Source: CAVRQM01 sp963822705
Lineage (GTDB): Bacteria; Pseudomonadota; Alphaproteobacteria; Acetobacterales; Acetobacteraceae
Assembly: GCA_963822705.1 (NCBI GenBank)
Contig: CAWGIX010000011.1
Coordinates: 124,001-188,000, forward strand
Length of the DNA: 64,000 bases
Reading direction: 5' to 3'
A program made the translations under genes and the position numbers. This document shows positions 18,539 through 28,721 of the stretch, piece after piece (position 1 is the first letter of the stretch; the number at the start of each line of letters is the position of its first letter). The notes beneath the pieces were generated by a model. That model saw nothing but the letters and a program-made list of their open reading frames with translations, did not search any database and was not told the origin of the DNA.

Positions 18539-18556
18539 TTGCTGCGTGCATACGCT

Positions 18557-18581
18557 GAGGAAAACACCTACGTGTTCCCTC
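18557..18581 (+). terminator. Imperfect hairpin after the RTX-like gene
   Basis: GAGG and AACAC on the left pair with GTGTT and CCTC on the right around a four-base loop, with a small internal mismatch. It begins 19 bases after the RTX stop. There is no T-run, so factor-independent termination is only a possibility. Confidence 0.35.
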
Positions 18582-18644
18582 ACTCGCGCGGATGTGCGGC
18601 GGCACGATCGCCCCGCGAAGCAGTCCGGCGAGGATGTGCCGGCG

Positions 18645-19100
18645 TTACGTCCACCGCGCGGCGGCTGCGTCGTCCTGTGTGCGCGGCTCAATCCAGTGTT
18701 CGCTGCCGTCCGCACAAAACTCCTTTTTCCAGAATGGGGCCCGGGTTTTCAGCCAGTCGATCAAAAATCCCGTCGCATCGAGCGCCGCTTGACGATGCGC
18801 GCTCGCCGCCAGCACAAGCACGATCGGCTCGCCCGGGAGCAGCGCGCCGACACGGTGTATCACCGTGCAGCCCAGCAACGGCCAGCGGCGCTCGGCCTCC
18901 GCAGCCACGCCGGCGAGCGCCTGTTCGGTCATCCCCGGATAGTGTTCCAGCTCCAGCGCCCGGATGGCGCGCGTCCCGTCCCCGTCGCGCACCGTGCCGA
19001 CGAAGCAGCCGATGCCGCCGATATCCGTGCGCCCGGCGGTGAGGGCCGCAAACTCGCCACCAACATCGAAAGCCTCCGCCTGGACGCGGACGGTCGCCAT
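18645..19100 (-). CDS. moaE: Molybdopterin synthase catalytic subunit MoaE
   Basis: Large subunit of molybdopterin synthase, which inserts two sulfurs into cyclic pyranopterin monophosphate using thiocarboxylated MoaD. It has 151 residues. Family landmarks are GCFVGTVRDG, LELEHYPGM, the HRVG stretch, and WLKTRAPFWKKE with the active-site lysines Lys118 and Lys125/126. It starts one base after the moaD stop (ATG 19100, moaD TGA 19102-19104), so the two are cotranscribed. Intact. Confidence 0.93.
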   Translation of the reverse strand: MATVRVQAEAFDVGGEFAALTAGRTDIGGIGCFVGTVRDGDGTRAIRALELEHYPGMTEQALAGVAAEAERRWPLLGCTVIHRVGALLPGEPIVLVLAASAHRQAALDATGFLIDWLKTRAPFWKKEFCADGSEHWIEPRTQDDAAAARWT

Positions 19101-19101
19101 G

Positions 19102-19374
19102 TCAGCCGCCGGTCACCGGCGGAAAAAACGCCACCTCGTCGCCGGCAGCCAGAGCGCTCTTCGCCCCGGCTAAGTCTTTGTTGATGGCGCAACGGACAAG
19201 CGAGGCGTGCTCGAACGCCGCCGCGTGGCCCGGGCTGCGGGTGCGCAGCCACGCCACCAGGCCGTCAACGTCCGCCACGCTCTCCGGAATTAAGACAGCC
19301 TCCTCGGCCATGCCGATCCTCTCGCGCAGCCAAGCAAAATAGAGCACGCGCAGCGAGCGGGTACCGCCGCTCAT
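19102..19374 (-). CDS. moaD: Molybdopterin synthase sulfur carrier subunit MoaD
   Basis: Ubiquitin-fold sulfur carrier of 90 residues. It begins VLYFAWLRERIG and ends VAFFPPVTGG, with the essential C-terminal Gly-Gly that is adenylated and thiocarboxylated by MoeB. Its partner moaE follows immediately. The gene begins ten bases after the stop of the lipoprotein-like gene upstream. FdhD, three kilobases away, also serves molybdenum enzymes. Intact. Confidence 0.92.
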   Translation of the reverse strand: MSGGTRSLRVLYFAWLRERIGMAEEAVLIPESVADVDGLVAWLRTRSPGHAAAFEHASLVRCAINKDLAGAKSALAAGDEVAFFPPVTGG

Positions 19375-19384
19375 TTTGGCGAGG

Positions 19385-20053
19385 TCATTTTGGTGAGGGG
19401 ATGATGCGGACCGACCCGTCGGGCGAGATCACCGTGCTGGTGCCGTTGCCGTTCGGGACGATGATGTCCTGCCCGCCATGAATATCGGTTCCGGTCGACA
19501 TGCCGCCGGGCACCCCGACCGGTCCGTTGTTGATGAGCGGTCCGGAGGGAGTCGGGATCACCGGCGGCGGCAGCGGCGCCGTGGCTGCCGGTGGCGCGCT
19601 GAGCTGCCCGCGCGGAGCCGGGGGTGGCGGCACCGAGGGCACCGTCTGCACCGCTCCGGGCGGGGTCGAACTGCCGCGCGGCACCGGCCGAGGCTCCGCC
19701 GGGTTGGTCGGCACGGCCTGCGGCGCCTGCGGATTCAGCGGCTGCTCCTGCTGGTTCTGCAACCGTTGCACGTCGGCCAGCGTCGGGTCGAGCGGTGCAG
19801 GTCCCGGCCAGACGTTGCCGGGCTCGGTCAGCAGCGGCTCCATCGCGACATCGCGCCCCTCGGAATGCAGCAGCGTCTCGTCACTGCCGGGAGGCAGGTT
19901 CGGGTTGCTCCGGAATGTATGGGTATCGGCGATGAAGCCGGGGAAGCCGACGAACGGGCTGCTGGCATAGTGGCACCCGCCCAAAATGCCAGGCAGTGCC
20001 GTAGCGGCAGCCAGCGCAAAGACAGGACGGGCGGGCGGGCGAATGCGAGGCAT
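19385..20053 (-). CDS. Putative proline-rich lipoprotein of unknown function
   Basis: Protein of about 222 residues. I start at ATG 20053, which has AGGGGA eight bases upstream, giving MPRIRPPARPVFALAAATAL and then a lipobox-like GILGGC at about residue 27; ATG 20080 is an alternative. After the Cys comes a low-complexity proline/glutamine-rich region (residues 80-190, e.g. PSVPPPPAPRGQLS) and a C-terminal GTSTVISPDGSVRIIPSPK. It is probably anchored to the outer or inner membrane and disordered. No function is recognised. It is the first gene of the moaD-moaE unit, with ten bases to moaD. Confidence 0.65.
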   Translation of the reverse strand: MPRIRPPARPVFALAAATALPGILGGCHYASSPFVGFPGFIADTHTFRSNPNLPPGSDETLLHSEGRDVAMEPLLTEPGNVWPGPAPLDPTLADVQRLQNQQEQPLNPQAPQAVPTNPAEPRPVPRGSSTPPGAVQTVPSVPPPPAPRGQLSAPPAATAPLPPPVIPTPSGPLINNGPVGVPGGMSTGTDIHGGQDIIVPNGNGTSTVISPDGSVRIIPSPK

Positions 20054-20198
20054 CCAAAATTTCCCCTGGCGCTGCACCATCCGGCTGCCACGCTGCCGGA
20101 ATGTGCCCGTCCGGGTTGCGACACTCAAGCCCGCCGGACAGCCGTTACCCGAACCACGCAGATATGGCGCGTTCGAGCAACACCCGACGCCGCGCAGG

Positions 20199-20477
20199 CT
20201 ACATTCCTAGGGCCCGCCGGTAAACGTCGAGTAACGATTCCTGCTCCTGCACCTCGTTGCTGTCCTGCCTTCGTATGCGGATCAGCTGGCGCATGACTTT
20301 TACATCGAACCCGGCACTTTTGGCCTCGGCAAAGATATCTTTGATGTCGCCGCCGAGCGCGCGACGCTCCTCCTCCAGCCGCTCGATCCTTTCGACCAGG
20401 CTGCGCAGGCGGTCGGCCGCGATGTTGCCCCGTCGCCCAGGCTCCGCCCGCTGCTTCGTCGCGGCGTCCAAAGCCAT
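20199..20477 (-). CDS. gapR: DUF2312 nucleoid-associated protein GapR
   Basis: Alphaproteobacterial DNA-binding protein of 92 residues. GapR clamps overtwisted DNA ahead of polymerases and helps gyrase and topoisomerase IV. The family core is clear: LRSLVERIERLEEERRALGG, DIKDIFAEAKSAGFDVKVMR and QLIRIRRQD. The start is ATG 20477 with GGGAGG upstream. This gene supports placement of the organism in Alphaproteobacteria. Intact, monocistronic or leading into the lipoprotein gene. Confidence 0.92.
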   Translation of the reverse strand: MALDAATKQRAEPGRRGNIAADRLRSLVERIERLEEERRALGGDIKDIFAEAKSAGFDVKVMRQLIRIRRQDSNEVQEQESLLDVYRRALGM

Positions 20478-20531
20478 GTCATGCCTCCCGAGTTCGTGAG
20501 CCGGCGGGCGTAGCTTCGACGCCTGGGAGGG

Positions 20532-20843
20532 TCAATGGCCTGCGGATGATTGGGTGAAGGCGGTCTGCTGGGCGGCGCTGGCGGGTTTCTGATGCAATGC
20601 CTGCCATGCCTTGTAGGGCATCCCATAGACGATTTCGCGGGCATCGGGGTCGGCCAGCTCAATGCCGCGCTGCTCGGCGGCCTCGCGGTACCAGCGGCTC
20701 AGGCAGTTGCGGCAGAAGCCCGCCAAATTCATCAGATCGATGTTCTGCACGTCGGTGCGCTCGCGCAGGTGTTGCAGCAGTCGCCGGAATGTTGCCGCCT
20801 CCAGCTCGGTGCGGGTGGTCGGGTCGATATCGGGGGCGCTCAT
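20532..20843 (-). CDS. DUF1244 domain-containing protein
   Basis: Protein of 103 residues of the conserved proteobacterial DUF1244 family, mostly helical. Landmarks are FRRLLQHLRERTDVQNIDLM, the Cys pair in GFCRNCLSRWYREAAE and REIVYGMPYKAWQ. The Cys-x-x-Cys could hold metal, but no biochemical role is established that I know of. ATG 20843 has AGGAG nine bases upstream. It lies upstream of gapR on the same strand and is divergent from pyruvate kinase. Confidence 0.88.
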   Translation of the reverse strand: MSAPDIDPTTRTELEAATFRRLLQHLRERTDVQNIDLMNLAGFCRNCLSRWYREAAEQRGIELADPDAREIVYGMPYKAWQALHQKPASAAQQTAFTQSSAGH

Positions 20844-20989
20844 AGGGTCTCTCCTGGGTCTTTCGGGAGGTGCCGGTGGGTTCCGGGGGTTTTCGGGAGA
20901 TGGCGTGGACAAAGCCGGCCCGCCAGAGGCGCCTTGCTTTCCACGCCGTCCATGACAGGTTTCCGTGCGCCATCCCCAAAAAGGTGCCT

Positions 20990-22429
20990 ATGCCCCTCCG
21001 CCCAAAACTGCGCCGCCGCCGCCGCACAAAAATCGTGGCCACCGTCGGCCCGGCGAGCTCGACGCCGGAAGTGTTGACGCGCCTGCTGCACGGGGGGGCG
21101 GACGTGTTCAGGCTCAACTTTTCGCATGGCAGCCACGAGGATCACGCCGCCCGGATCGCGATCATTCGGGACTTGGAGCGGCAAGTGGGGCATCCGATCG
21201 GCATTTTGGCCGACGTGCAGGGACCGAAACTGCGGGTGGGCCGATTCCAGGCGGGGCGGGTTTCGCTGCAGACCGGCGCCCCGTTCACCCTTGATATGAG
21301 CCCAACCCCCGGCAACGTGCTGCGCGTGCAGCTGCCGCATCCCGAGATCATAAAAGCCGCCTCGATCGGCACCTCGCTGCTGCTGGACGACGGCAAGCTC
21401 CGCTTGCGCGTGACTCGGGTGCGCGAGGACGCGCTGGAGACCGAGATCACAGTGGGCGGCCCGCTATCCGATCGCAAAGGCGTGAACGTGCCCGACATGG
21501 TGCTGCCGATCCCGGCGCTGACCGCAAAGGACCGGGAGGACATGGCCTTTGCCCTGGAGCAGGGCGTGGAATATGTCGGCCTCTCCTTCGTCCAGCGCCC
21601 CGAGGACGTGGCCGAGGCCCGCGAGATCGCAGCGGGACGGGCCTGGATCATGACCAAGCTGGAAAAGCCGCAGGCGCTCGACAATTTGGACGCCATCCTG
21701 AAACTCAGCGACGCGGTGATGGTGGCGCGCGGCGACCTCGGCGTGGAACTGCCGCCGGAAGAAGTGCCGCTGGCGCAAAAGCGCATCGTCCGCGCGGCAC
21801 GGCAACTTGGCCGGCCGGTGGTGGTTGCCACCCAGATGCTCGAAAGCATGATTTCGTCACCCGCACCCACGCGGGCGGAAGCGTCGGACGTGGCCACCGC
21901 GGTCTTCGACGGAGCGGACGCGGTGATGCTGTCGGCGGAAACGGCGGCCGGCCAGTATCCCTACGAGGCGGTCAACATCATGGACCGCATCGTGGCGCGC
22001 GTGGAACAGGATTCCGGCTGGCGCGCGATCATCGACGCCAGCCGGCCCGACCCCGAGCACAGCACTGGCGACGCCATTGCCAGCGCCGCGCGGCAGGTGG
22101 CGCACACGATCGCCGCGGCGGCGATCTGCGCCTTCACCGACAGCGGCTCGACGGCGTTGCGGGTGGCGCGCGAGCGCCCCGAGGCGCCGGTGATCGGCAT
22201 CACCCCGTCGCATGCCACCGCACGCCGCTTGGCCGTGGTGTGGGGCGTGCATGCCGCGATCAGCGGCCACACGCATAGCAACAGCATGAGCGAGACGGTG
22301 GATTGGGCGGTGCAGATCGCCAAGGCTGAAGGCTTCGCCAGCCCTCGGCAGGATATCGTGGTGACCGCCGGCGTGCCCTTCGGCATCGCGGGCAGTACAA
22401 ATGCGCTGCGGGTAGCCAGGGTGACATGA
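20990..22429 (+). CDS. pyk: Pyruvate kinase
   Basis: Glycolytic enzyme transferring phosphate from phosphoenolpyruvate to ADP, 479 residues, intact. Motifs in order: TKIVATVGPASSTP, RLNFSHG, DVQGPKLRVGRF, the catalytic Lys segment MTKLEKPQAL, MVARGDLGVELP (metal ligands) and VVVATQMLESMI. The C-terminal domain follows from about residue 350. I use ATG 20990 before MPLRPKLRRRRRTKI. Its last bases overlap the fdhD start in an ATGA arrangement, an unusual coupling of glycolysis and formate dehydrogenase maturation. Confidence 0.93.
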   Translation: MPLRPKLRRRRRTKIVATVGPASSTPEVLTRLLHGGADVFRLNFSHGSHEDHAARIAIIRDLERQVGHPIGILADVQGPKLRVGRFQAGRVSLQTGAPFTLDMSPTPGNVLRVQLPHPEIIKAASIGTSLLLDDGKLRLRVTRVREDALETEITVGGPLSDRKGVNVPDMVLPIPALTAKDREDMAFALEQGVEYVGLSFVQRPEDVAEAREIAAGRAWIMTKLEKPQALDNLDAILKLSDAVMVARGDLGVELPPEEVPLAQKRIVRAARQLGRPVVVATQMLESMISSPAPTRAEASDVATAVFDGADAVMLSAETAAGQYPYEAVNIMDRIVARVEQDSGWRAIIDASRPDPEHSTGDAIASAARQVAHTIAAAAICAFTDSGSTALRVARERPEAPVIGITPSHATARRLAVVWGVHAAISGHTHSNSMSETVDWAVQIAKAEGFASPRQDIVVTAGVPFGIAGSTNALRVARVT

Positions 22430-23213
22430 CGCCAACTCAGCCATCGCAGCCCGCGGTCTGGCGCCATGGCGCGCCGGCGCCGCCCGCGCGGCCGCGTGCT
22501 GGCCGAAGAAACCGCGATCGCCTTCACCTACAACCGCGAAACGTTTGCGGTGATGATGGCCACCCCTCCGACCTGGAAGATTTTGCCATCGGCTTCGGCC
22601 TGACCGAGGGCGCCATCGCCAGTCCCGCGGACGTCGAGGACCTCGAGGTGGTCGAGGCCGAGGGCGGGGTCGAGTGCCGCATGTGGCTGTCGCCGATCGG
22701 CTGGAGCTGGTGCAGGATCGCAAGCGGCGGCTCGCCGGCCCGACCGGCTGCGGCCTGTGCGGCATCGACAGTCTTCGCGAGGCGGTGCGCCCACCCCGGC
22801 AGGTGACGGCCGCCACCCGGTTTACCGCGGCTCAGGTTCTTCACGCGCAGCAGGACATGGACCCGCTGCAGACACTGGGCCAGGCCACCCGGGCCGCACA
22901 TGCGGCGGCGTTGTGGCATCCCGAGCGCGGCATTCTTGCGTTGCGCGAGGATGTCGGCCGGCACAACGCGCTCGACAAGCTGGTCGGCGCCGCCGCCCGG
23001 ATCGGCGCCGACGCGGCCGACTGCCTGCTGCTGCTCAGCAGTCGGGTCTCGATCGAGATGGTGCAAAAGGCGGTGCGTTGGGCGCCGCCGGTGCTGGTCG
23101 CCATTTCCGCGCCGACCGCACATGCGGTCCGGCTGGCGGAGTCGGCCGGGCTTACGCTCGTCGCGGTGGCGCGAGCGGACGGCTTCGAGGTGTTTGCCGC
23201 GCACAGCGGATAA
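22426..23213 (+). CDS. fdhD: Formate dehydrogenase accessory sulfurtransferase FdhD, three frame breaks
   Basis: FdhD transfers sulfur from IscS to the molybdenum cofactor of formate dehydrogenase. Segments recognised across frames are RVLAEETAIAFTYNRETFAV, DLEDFAIGFGLTEGAIASP, VVEAEGGVECRMWL, GPTGCGLCGIDSL with the sulfur-carrying Cys-x-x-Cys, and EDVGRHNALDKLVGAA. Frame changes lie near 22497, 22564 (a C-run) and 22692. Each can be repaired by one base, and the protein between them stays conserved, so sequence error is likelier than decay. Start ATG 22426 overlaps the pyruvate kinase stop. No formate dehydrogenase gene is in the window. Confidence 0.87.
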
Positions 23214-23345
23214 CCGAGGCACAGGTGCGCAGTGCTGCCGAACTCGCAACAGCCGATTGACCCTGCAGCGGTCGGTGCGCCGAAGTGAGCTTGGCGAGAG
23301 TCCACTGCTGCGGCCCAATATCACCTCGCGTTTGGAGACGCTGCC

Positions 23346-24343
23346 TTGCAACTAGCTCGGTTCCCACGCCGCCGCTTCGTCCATGGCCCGACGCCGCTGG
23401 AGCCGCTTGCGCGGCTCGGGACGGCGCTGGGAGGGCCGACGCTGCTGATCAAGCGTGACGACTGCACAGGGTTGGCGCTGGGTGGCAACAAGACCCGCAA
23501 GCTGGAATTTCTGGTGGCCGACGCGCTCGCGGTCGGGGCAGATACGCTGGTGACAGCTGGCGGCGTGCAGTCGAACCACTGCCGGCAGACCGCGGCCGCG
23601 GCCGCGAAGCATGGTCTGCACTGCGAACTGGTGCTCGCACGCATAGTCGCGTCCAACAATCCGGAGTATGAGCGCACCGGCAATGTGCTGCTCGACCACA
23701 TGTTCGGAGCCACGAGTAAATTTTGTCGGCCGCGACAGTGATTTTGCCACGGAACTGGGAATTGTAGCGGACGCGGCGCGCGCGCGCGGCGGGCGGCCCT
23801 ATGTGATCCCGATTGGCGGCTCCACACCGGTGGGGGCGCTCGGCTACGTTGCGTGCGGGCAGGAACTGCTCGCGCAGGCCGCCGAGCTGGGGGTGGTGGT
23901 TGATGCAGTGGTGCATTGCTCGGGCAGCGGCGGCACGCAAGCCGGGCTGTTGAACGGATTGCACGGCAGCTCCATTCCGGTAATCGGCATCAGCTGCGCA
24001 GCACCGAGCCGGGAGATCGAAGCGACGGTGCTGGCGTTGGCCAACGCCACCGCGGAAAAACTCGGCAGCGCCGTCCGGTTCAAACCGGACTCTGTCGAGG
24101 TGATCGATGATTACGTCGGTCCCGGCTATGGCGTGCCGACGCCGGAGATGCTGGAGGCATTAGAATTGTGCGCCCGATTGGAAGGGCTGCTGCTCGACCC
24201 CGTGTACACCGGCAAGGCGATGGCCGGGCTGATCGGGCTGGTGCGCCGCGGCCGCTTCAAGCCGACCCATACGATCAGTGTTCGTACACACCGGCGGCGT
24301 GCCGGCTCTGTTCGCCTACGAGGATGCGTTGGCGGCGTTATGA
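23346..24343 (+). CDS. D-cysteine desulfhydrase/ACC deaminase family PLP enzyme, two frame breaks
   Basis: Fold-type II PLP enzyme, about 332 residues. N-terminal LLIKRDDCTGLALGGNKTRK contains the Schiff-base Lys49; GGVQSNHCRQTAAAAA and GSGGTQAGLL bind substrate and phosphate. The closest family is D-cysteine desulfhydrase, although 1-aminocyclopropane-1-carboxylate deaminase cannot be excluded. The first frame break is near 23714 (GATS/VNFVGRD), the second near 24275, after which the repaired frame ends VFVHTGGVPALFAYEDALAA with TGA at 24341-24343. It is followed by the M81 peptidase gene after 58 bases. Confidence 0.83.
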
Positions 24344-24401
24344 GGCATCGACCCATCGGCGCGGCGGCGACAGTTGCGCGGGCAGCAAGGCAGGACACGA
24401 C

Positions 24402-25867
24402 ATGAAGGTCTTCATCGCCGGTATAGACACCGAGACCAACACGTTCGCGCCGATCCCGACCGGGTACCAGAATTTCGTCGATGCGTTCCTGGCCCATGGC
24501 GATGCCACCAGCCGGCCGACCAACTACTGCTCCAACCAGTTGTCGATCTGGCGCCGCGGTGCCGAGGCTCGCGGCTGGGATGTGGCCGAGAGCATCTGCA
24601 CCTTTGCCGAACCGGGTGGCCGGATCGTGGCCGCCGCCTACACAAAATTGCGAGACGAACTGCTGGACGACTTGCGCCGGGCGATGCCCGTCGACGTGGT
24701 GCTGCTGGCCTTGCACGGCGCGATGGCCGCCGAAGGCTGCGACGACTGCGAGGGCGACATGCTTGCGCGCGCGCGTGCGATCGTCGGGCCACAAGCGGTT
24801 GTCGGCGCTGAGCTCGATCTGCACTGCCACATCACCGATGCAATGGTGGCCAACGCGACGGTGCTGGTGATCTACAAGGAGTATCCGCATGTCGATATCG
24901 GCGAGCGTGCCCAGGAACTGTTCGTGCTCGCCGCCGATGCCGTGGAGGGACGCACGCGCCCGGTGATGGCCACCTACGACTGCCGGATGATCGGCACGTT
25001 CCGCACCACCGAACAGCCGCTGCGCGGTTTTGTAGACCGCATGTACGCCATGGAGGGCAAGGACGGGGTGATGTCGCTGTCGCTCGGTCATTGTTTCCCG
25101 TGGGCGGATGTCGCCGACATCGGGGTCAAGACGCTGGCGGTGGTGGACGGCGATAAGGCAAAAGCGCAGCGTGTAGCACGAGCACTGGGCGAAGAGATTT
25201 TCGCCATGCGCGAGGCGCTGGCGCCGAAATTCCTTTCGGTCGATGCGGCGCTCGATGCGGCGCTGGCCATGCCTGGCGGGCCGATCGTGATTGCGGATAC
25301 GGCCGACAATGCCGGTGGAGGCGCCCCGGGGGATTCGACTTTTGTGCTGCGCCGACTGCTGGACCGCGGCATCACCAACGTCGCTAGCGGTTATTACTGG
25401 GATCCGGTCGCGGTGCGGTTCTGCCTGGATGCCGGTCTCGGCGCCACGTTCCGGCTGCGCGTGGGCGGCAAGACCGGAGAATCCTCCGGCGACCCGGTGG
25501 ATTTGCTGGTGACCGTGCGCGGGATCGCGGAGAACGCCATCCAGCATTTTGGACCCTCGCCGCAGAACATTGGCATGCCATCTGGGTATCGGCGAGAGGG
25601 ATCGACCTCGTGCTGACCACGGTGCGTACCCAGGTGTTCCATCCCGAGGGGTTTGCAGCTACCGGCCTCGATTTGTCATCACGAAAGATCGTGGTGGTGA
25701 AATCCACGCAGCATTTCCACGCCGGCTTCGCCCCCATCGCGCGGGCGATACTCTATGCCACCGGCCAGGGTGCGATGGGGCGCGATTTCGCCACGGTGCC
25801 CTACACGAAAATTACCCGGCCCTGGTGGCCGAAGATAAAAGATCCCTTTGCCATAGCTTCAAATTGA
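24402..25867 (+). CDS. M81 family metallopeptidase (MlrC-like), one frame break
   Basis: About 488 residues. The family was named for MlrC, a zinc peptidase of microcystin breakdown, but most members sit next to peptide importers and act on unknown small peptides or amides. Landmarks are IAGIDTETNTFAPIPTGYQN, LLALHGAMAAEGCDDCEGD, ELDLHCHIT, YPHVDIGERA and DTADNAGGGAPGDSTFVLR. The frame breaks near 25570: one missing base in GGC-ATGCC restores DAIWVSARGIDLVLTTVRTQ and the C-terminus to TGA 25867. Its stop overlaps the convergent ABC ATPase gene by nine bases; that gene belongs to an oligopeptide importer, fitting a peptide-degrading role. Confidence 0.87.
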
Positions 25868-27866
25868 GGCTTCCAAGCTGACGCGATGGCAGCGGACTTT
25901 TCGCTCACCTGTGGCGAGAAGGTCTTGCGGTCGTTCGCACCCGCCCGCGGCATACAGACAGCGAGAACGGAAAAAGCAGCCGGTGGGCAGCACGCGGTTG
26001 CTCGGCAATTCGGTGTCGCGCACCGGCGGTGCCACAGGTTCGTCGCTATCCAGGCGCGGCACGGCGGCGAGCAGGGCACGGGTGTACGGATGCGCCGGGT
26101 GCCCCAGCACGTCATCGGCATCGCCAAGTTCCACCACCTGTCCGAGATACATGACCGCCACCCGGTCGGCGATATGCCGCACGGCAGCAACGTTGTGCGA
26201 GATGAACAGATAGGTCAGGCCCAGCCGCGCCTGCAAATCAAGGAGCAAGTTGAGAATCTGCGCCTGCACCGAAACGTCGAGCGCCGAGGTCGGTTCGTCC
26301 AGCACCAGCAGTTCCGGCTCCAGCGCAAGCGCGCGCGCAATCGCGATGCGCTGGCGCTGGCCGCCGGAGAATTCGTGCGGGTAACGCGACAGCATGGCGG
26401 GTTGCAGACCCACCTGGGTAGCCAGGAGTGCCGCGCGCTCGGCACGTCTTTCCGGCGATAGTCCACTGCCCTGCAGCGGTTCGGCGATAGCGCTGCCGGC
26501 GTTCATGCGCGGGTCCAGCGAGGCTTGCGGGTCCTGGAACACCACCTGGAACCGCTTGCGCAGTTTTGCCAGCGTCTCGGGCGCGGCGGCCCAGATGTCC
26601 GTCCCACCGAATTTCACCTGACCGGAAGTCGGCCGCACCAGGCGCATGACCGCCTGCCCCAGCGTGCTCTTGCCACACCCGAACTCGCCAACAATGCCGA
26701 GAGTCTCGCCGCGCCCGGCCTCCAGATCGACGCCATTCAGCGCATGCACCAAGCCGCGCGATGCGCCACTCCAGGTGCGGCCGACAGGGAAGTGCACTTG
26801 CAATCCCTCAAGTTGCAGCAACGGCGTTCCTGTTCTCGCCGCGGGCGGTGCGGTCGCAGCGGCCGGCGACGGCACAGAAATGGGACGGCCTTCCGCTATC
26901 AGCCAGCAGGCGCCGGCGTGCCCGGTGTCGATGCCAGGCGCAAAGAGCGGCGGCAACTCCATGCAGCGGTCATGCGCGTGGGCACAGCGGGGACGGAAGG
27001 CGCACGCCAACTCGCTTTCGGACGCGTTCGCGGCGCTGCCCGGGATCGCCGCGAGCATTCCGCGCGCCTGCCCCTGCTCCGGCCACGAACGCAGCAGCGC
27101 AGCGGTGTACGGATGCAGCGGCCGGCGCAGCACCACCTTGGTCGCACCGTGCTCGACGATACGTCCCGCGTACATCACGTAGACGCGGTCGCAGAGTTCG
27201 GCGACCACGGCCAAGTCATGCGTGATGAACAGAACGGATGTGCCGCGCTCGCGCGCTCGCTCGCGCAGCAACGCCAGCACTTGCGCCTGCACCGTCACGT
27301 CCAGCGCGGTGGTCGGTTCGTCGGCGATGAGCAGGCGCGGATTGCAGGCGAACGCCATCGCGATCAGCACCCGCTGCCGCAAGCCGCCGCTGAGCTCGAA
27401 CGGATGGCTGCGCAGCACCCGCGGCGCATCCTGCACCTGCATCTCCGTCAGCAGCGCTTCCGCCCGCCGCTGCGTTTCGGCTTCGGAAACCCGCTCGTGC
27501 CGGCGGATGACTTGGGCGATCTGGCGGCCGATGGTCATGGTCGGGATTCAGCGCCGTCATCGGCTCCTGAAAGATCATCGAGGCGAGCCGGCCGCGAACG
27601 CCGGCCAGTTCCCGTTCCGTCGCGGCCAGCACGTCGCGGCCGAGCAGCGCAATACCGCCGTTGTCGATGCGTGTGCTCTCGCGCGGGATCAGCCGCAGCA
27701 CCGTCATGGCGGTCACCGATTTGCCGGATCCGGATTCGCCGACCAGGCCGACGATCTCGCCGGCGCCGACGGTCAGCGAAACGCCGCGCAGCGCCGGAAC
27801 CAGGCCCCGCCATGTCTGGAACGAAAGCGACAGGTTTTTGACCGCCAGTACCGGCACCGCGTTCAT
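25859..27866 (-). CDS. Dipeptide/oligopeptide ABC transporter, two ATPase domains fused (DppD-DppF), one frame break
   Basis: One gene of about 668 residues with two ATPase domains. Domain 1 has Walker A GESGSGKS, SIGNATURE-like LSGGLRQR and Walker B LLIADEPTTALDVT. Domain 2 has GEFGCGKST, FSGGQRQR and LLVLDEPTSALDVS. Each is followed by the oligopeptide-type Cys-rich tail (CAFRPRCAHAHDRC; CFFRSRCLYAAGGC). The frame breaks at 27543-27545, where one G too many splits ALNP and TMTIGRQIAQ. The fused arrangement resembles GsiA/YejF. ATG 27866 overlaps the stop of the permease gene (ATGA). It energises the two permeases upstream. Confidence 0.9.
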
Positions 27867-28721
27867 CGGCTGCGCTGCCGCGGATCCAAAATGTCGCGCA
27901 GCCCGTCCCCGAGCAGGTTGAACCCGACGGCGGTCACCAGGATCGCGAGGCCGGGAAAAGTCGGATACCACCACTGGTCGAGCAGAAAATCGCGTCCGCT
28001 GGCCACCATGGCACCCCATTCCGCCGTCGGCTCCTGCGCACCGAGGCCGATGAAGCTGAGTGCCGATGCCGTCAGGATGGCGATGCCGATATCCAGCGTG
28101 CCCTGCACGATGATCGGCGCCATCGCATTGGGCACGATGTGTCGGGCGAACGATTGCCAGCAGCGGCGCGCCGAACGTCTGCGCGGCCTTCACGTAGGGC
28201 CGCTCCCGCAACGACAGAGCCTGGCCGCGGGCGATGCGGACATAGAACGGCACCCGCACCACGGCGATCGCCAGCATCGCGTGGATCAGGTTCGGGCCAA
28301 GTGCCGCGGCGAGCGCCATGGCCATGACGAAGGCGGGGAACGAGAGCAGCACGTCCATCACCCGCATGATCGCGGTGTCCGCGGCGCCGCCGGCGAGGCC
28401 GGAGAACGCCCCGATGACGGTGCCGACCGAAAGCGACAACCCGACGATGCCAAAGGCCACCGTCACCGATGTGCGCGAGCCCCAGACGATGCGGGACAGC
28501 AGATCGCGCCCCACCTGATCGGTGCCGAACCAGTGGCGTGGACCAGGTGGAGCGAGCCGGTGCAGCAGGTCCAGGTGTGCAGGATCGTATGGGGCGAGCC
28601 ACGGCGCCGCTGCCATCACGAACAGCACGAACAGGATGATGACCAAGCCGGCCATCGCCAGCGGGCTGTGCGTCAGCCGGTGCCACACATAGCGCCGGTC
28701 GAGCAATCCGCCATCCGCCAT
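27863..28721 (-). CDS. Dipeptide ABC transporter permease (DppC type), one frame break
   Basis: About 286 residues. N-terminus SPLAMAGLVIILFVLFVMAA, then DPAHLDLLHRLAPPGPRHWF, GTDQVGRDLLSRIVWGSRTS and six helices. The coupling loop YVKAAQTFGA and the terminal MPNAMAPIIVQGTLDIGIAI and DGLRDILDPRQR are in different frames that meet near 28140. Start ATG 28721 shares one base with the stop of the DppB-type gene. The stop at 27863 overlaps the ATPase start. With the DppB partner it forms the membrane channel of the peptide importer. Confidence 0.87.

Noticed and set aside
17453..18715. 420-codon minus-strand frame opposite the RTX-like gene
   Set aside because: The reverse complement of Gly/Asp repeats gives Ala/Val/Arg-rich sequence; the plus strand has a start with a ribosome-binding site.
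24126..25547. 473-codon minus-strand frame opposite the M81 peptidase
   Set aside because: No recognisable domain, and the opposite strand encodes a conserved peptidase.
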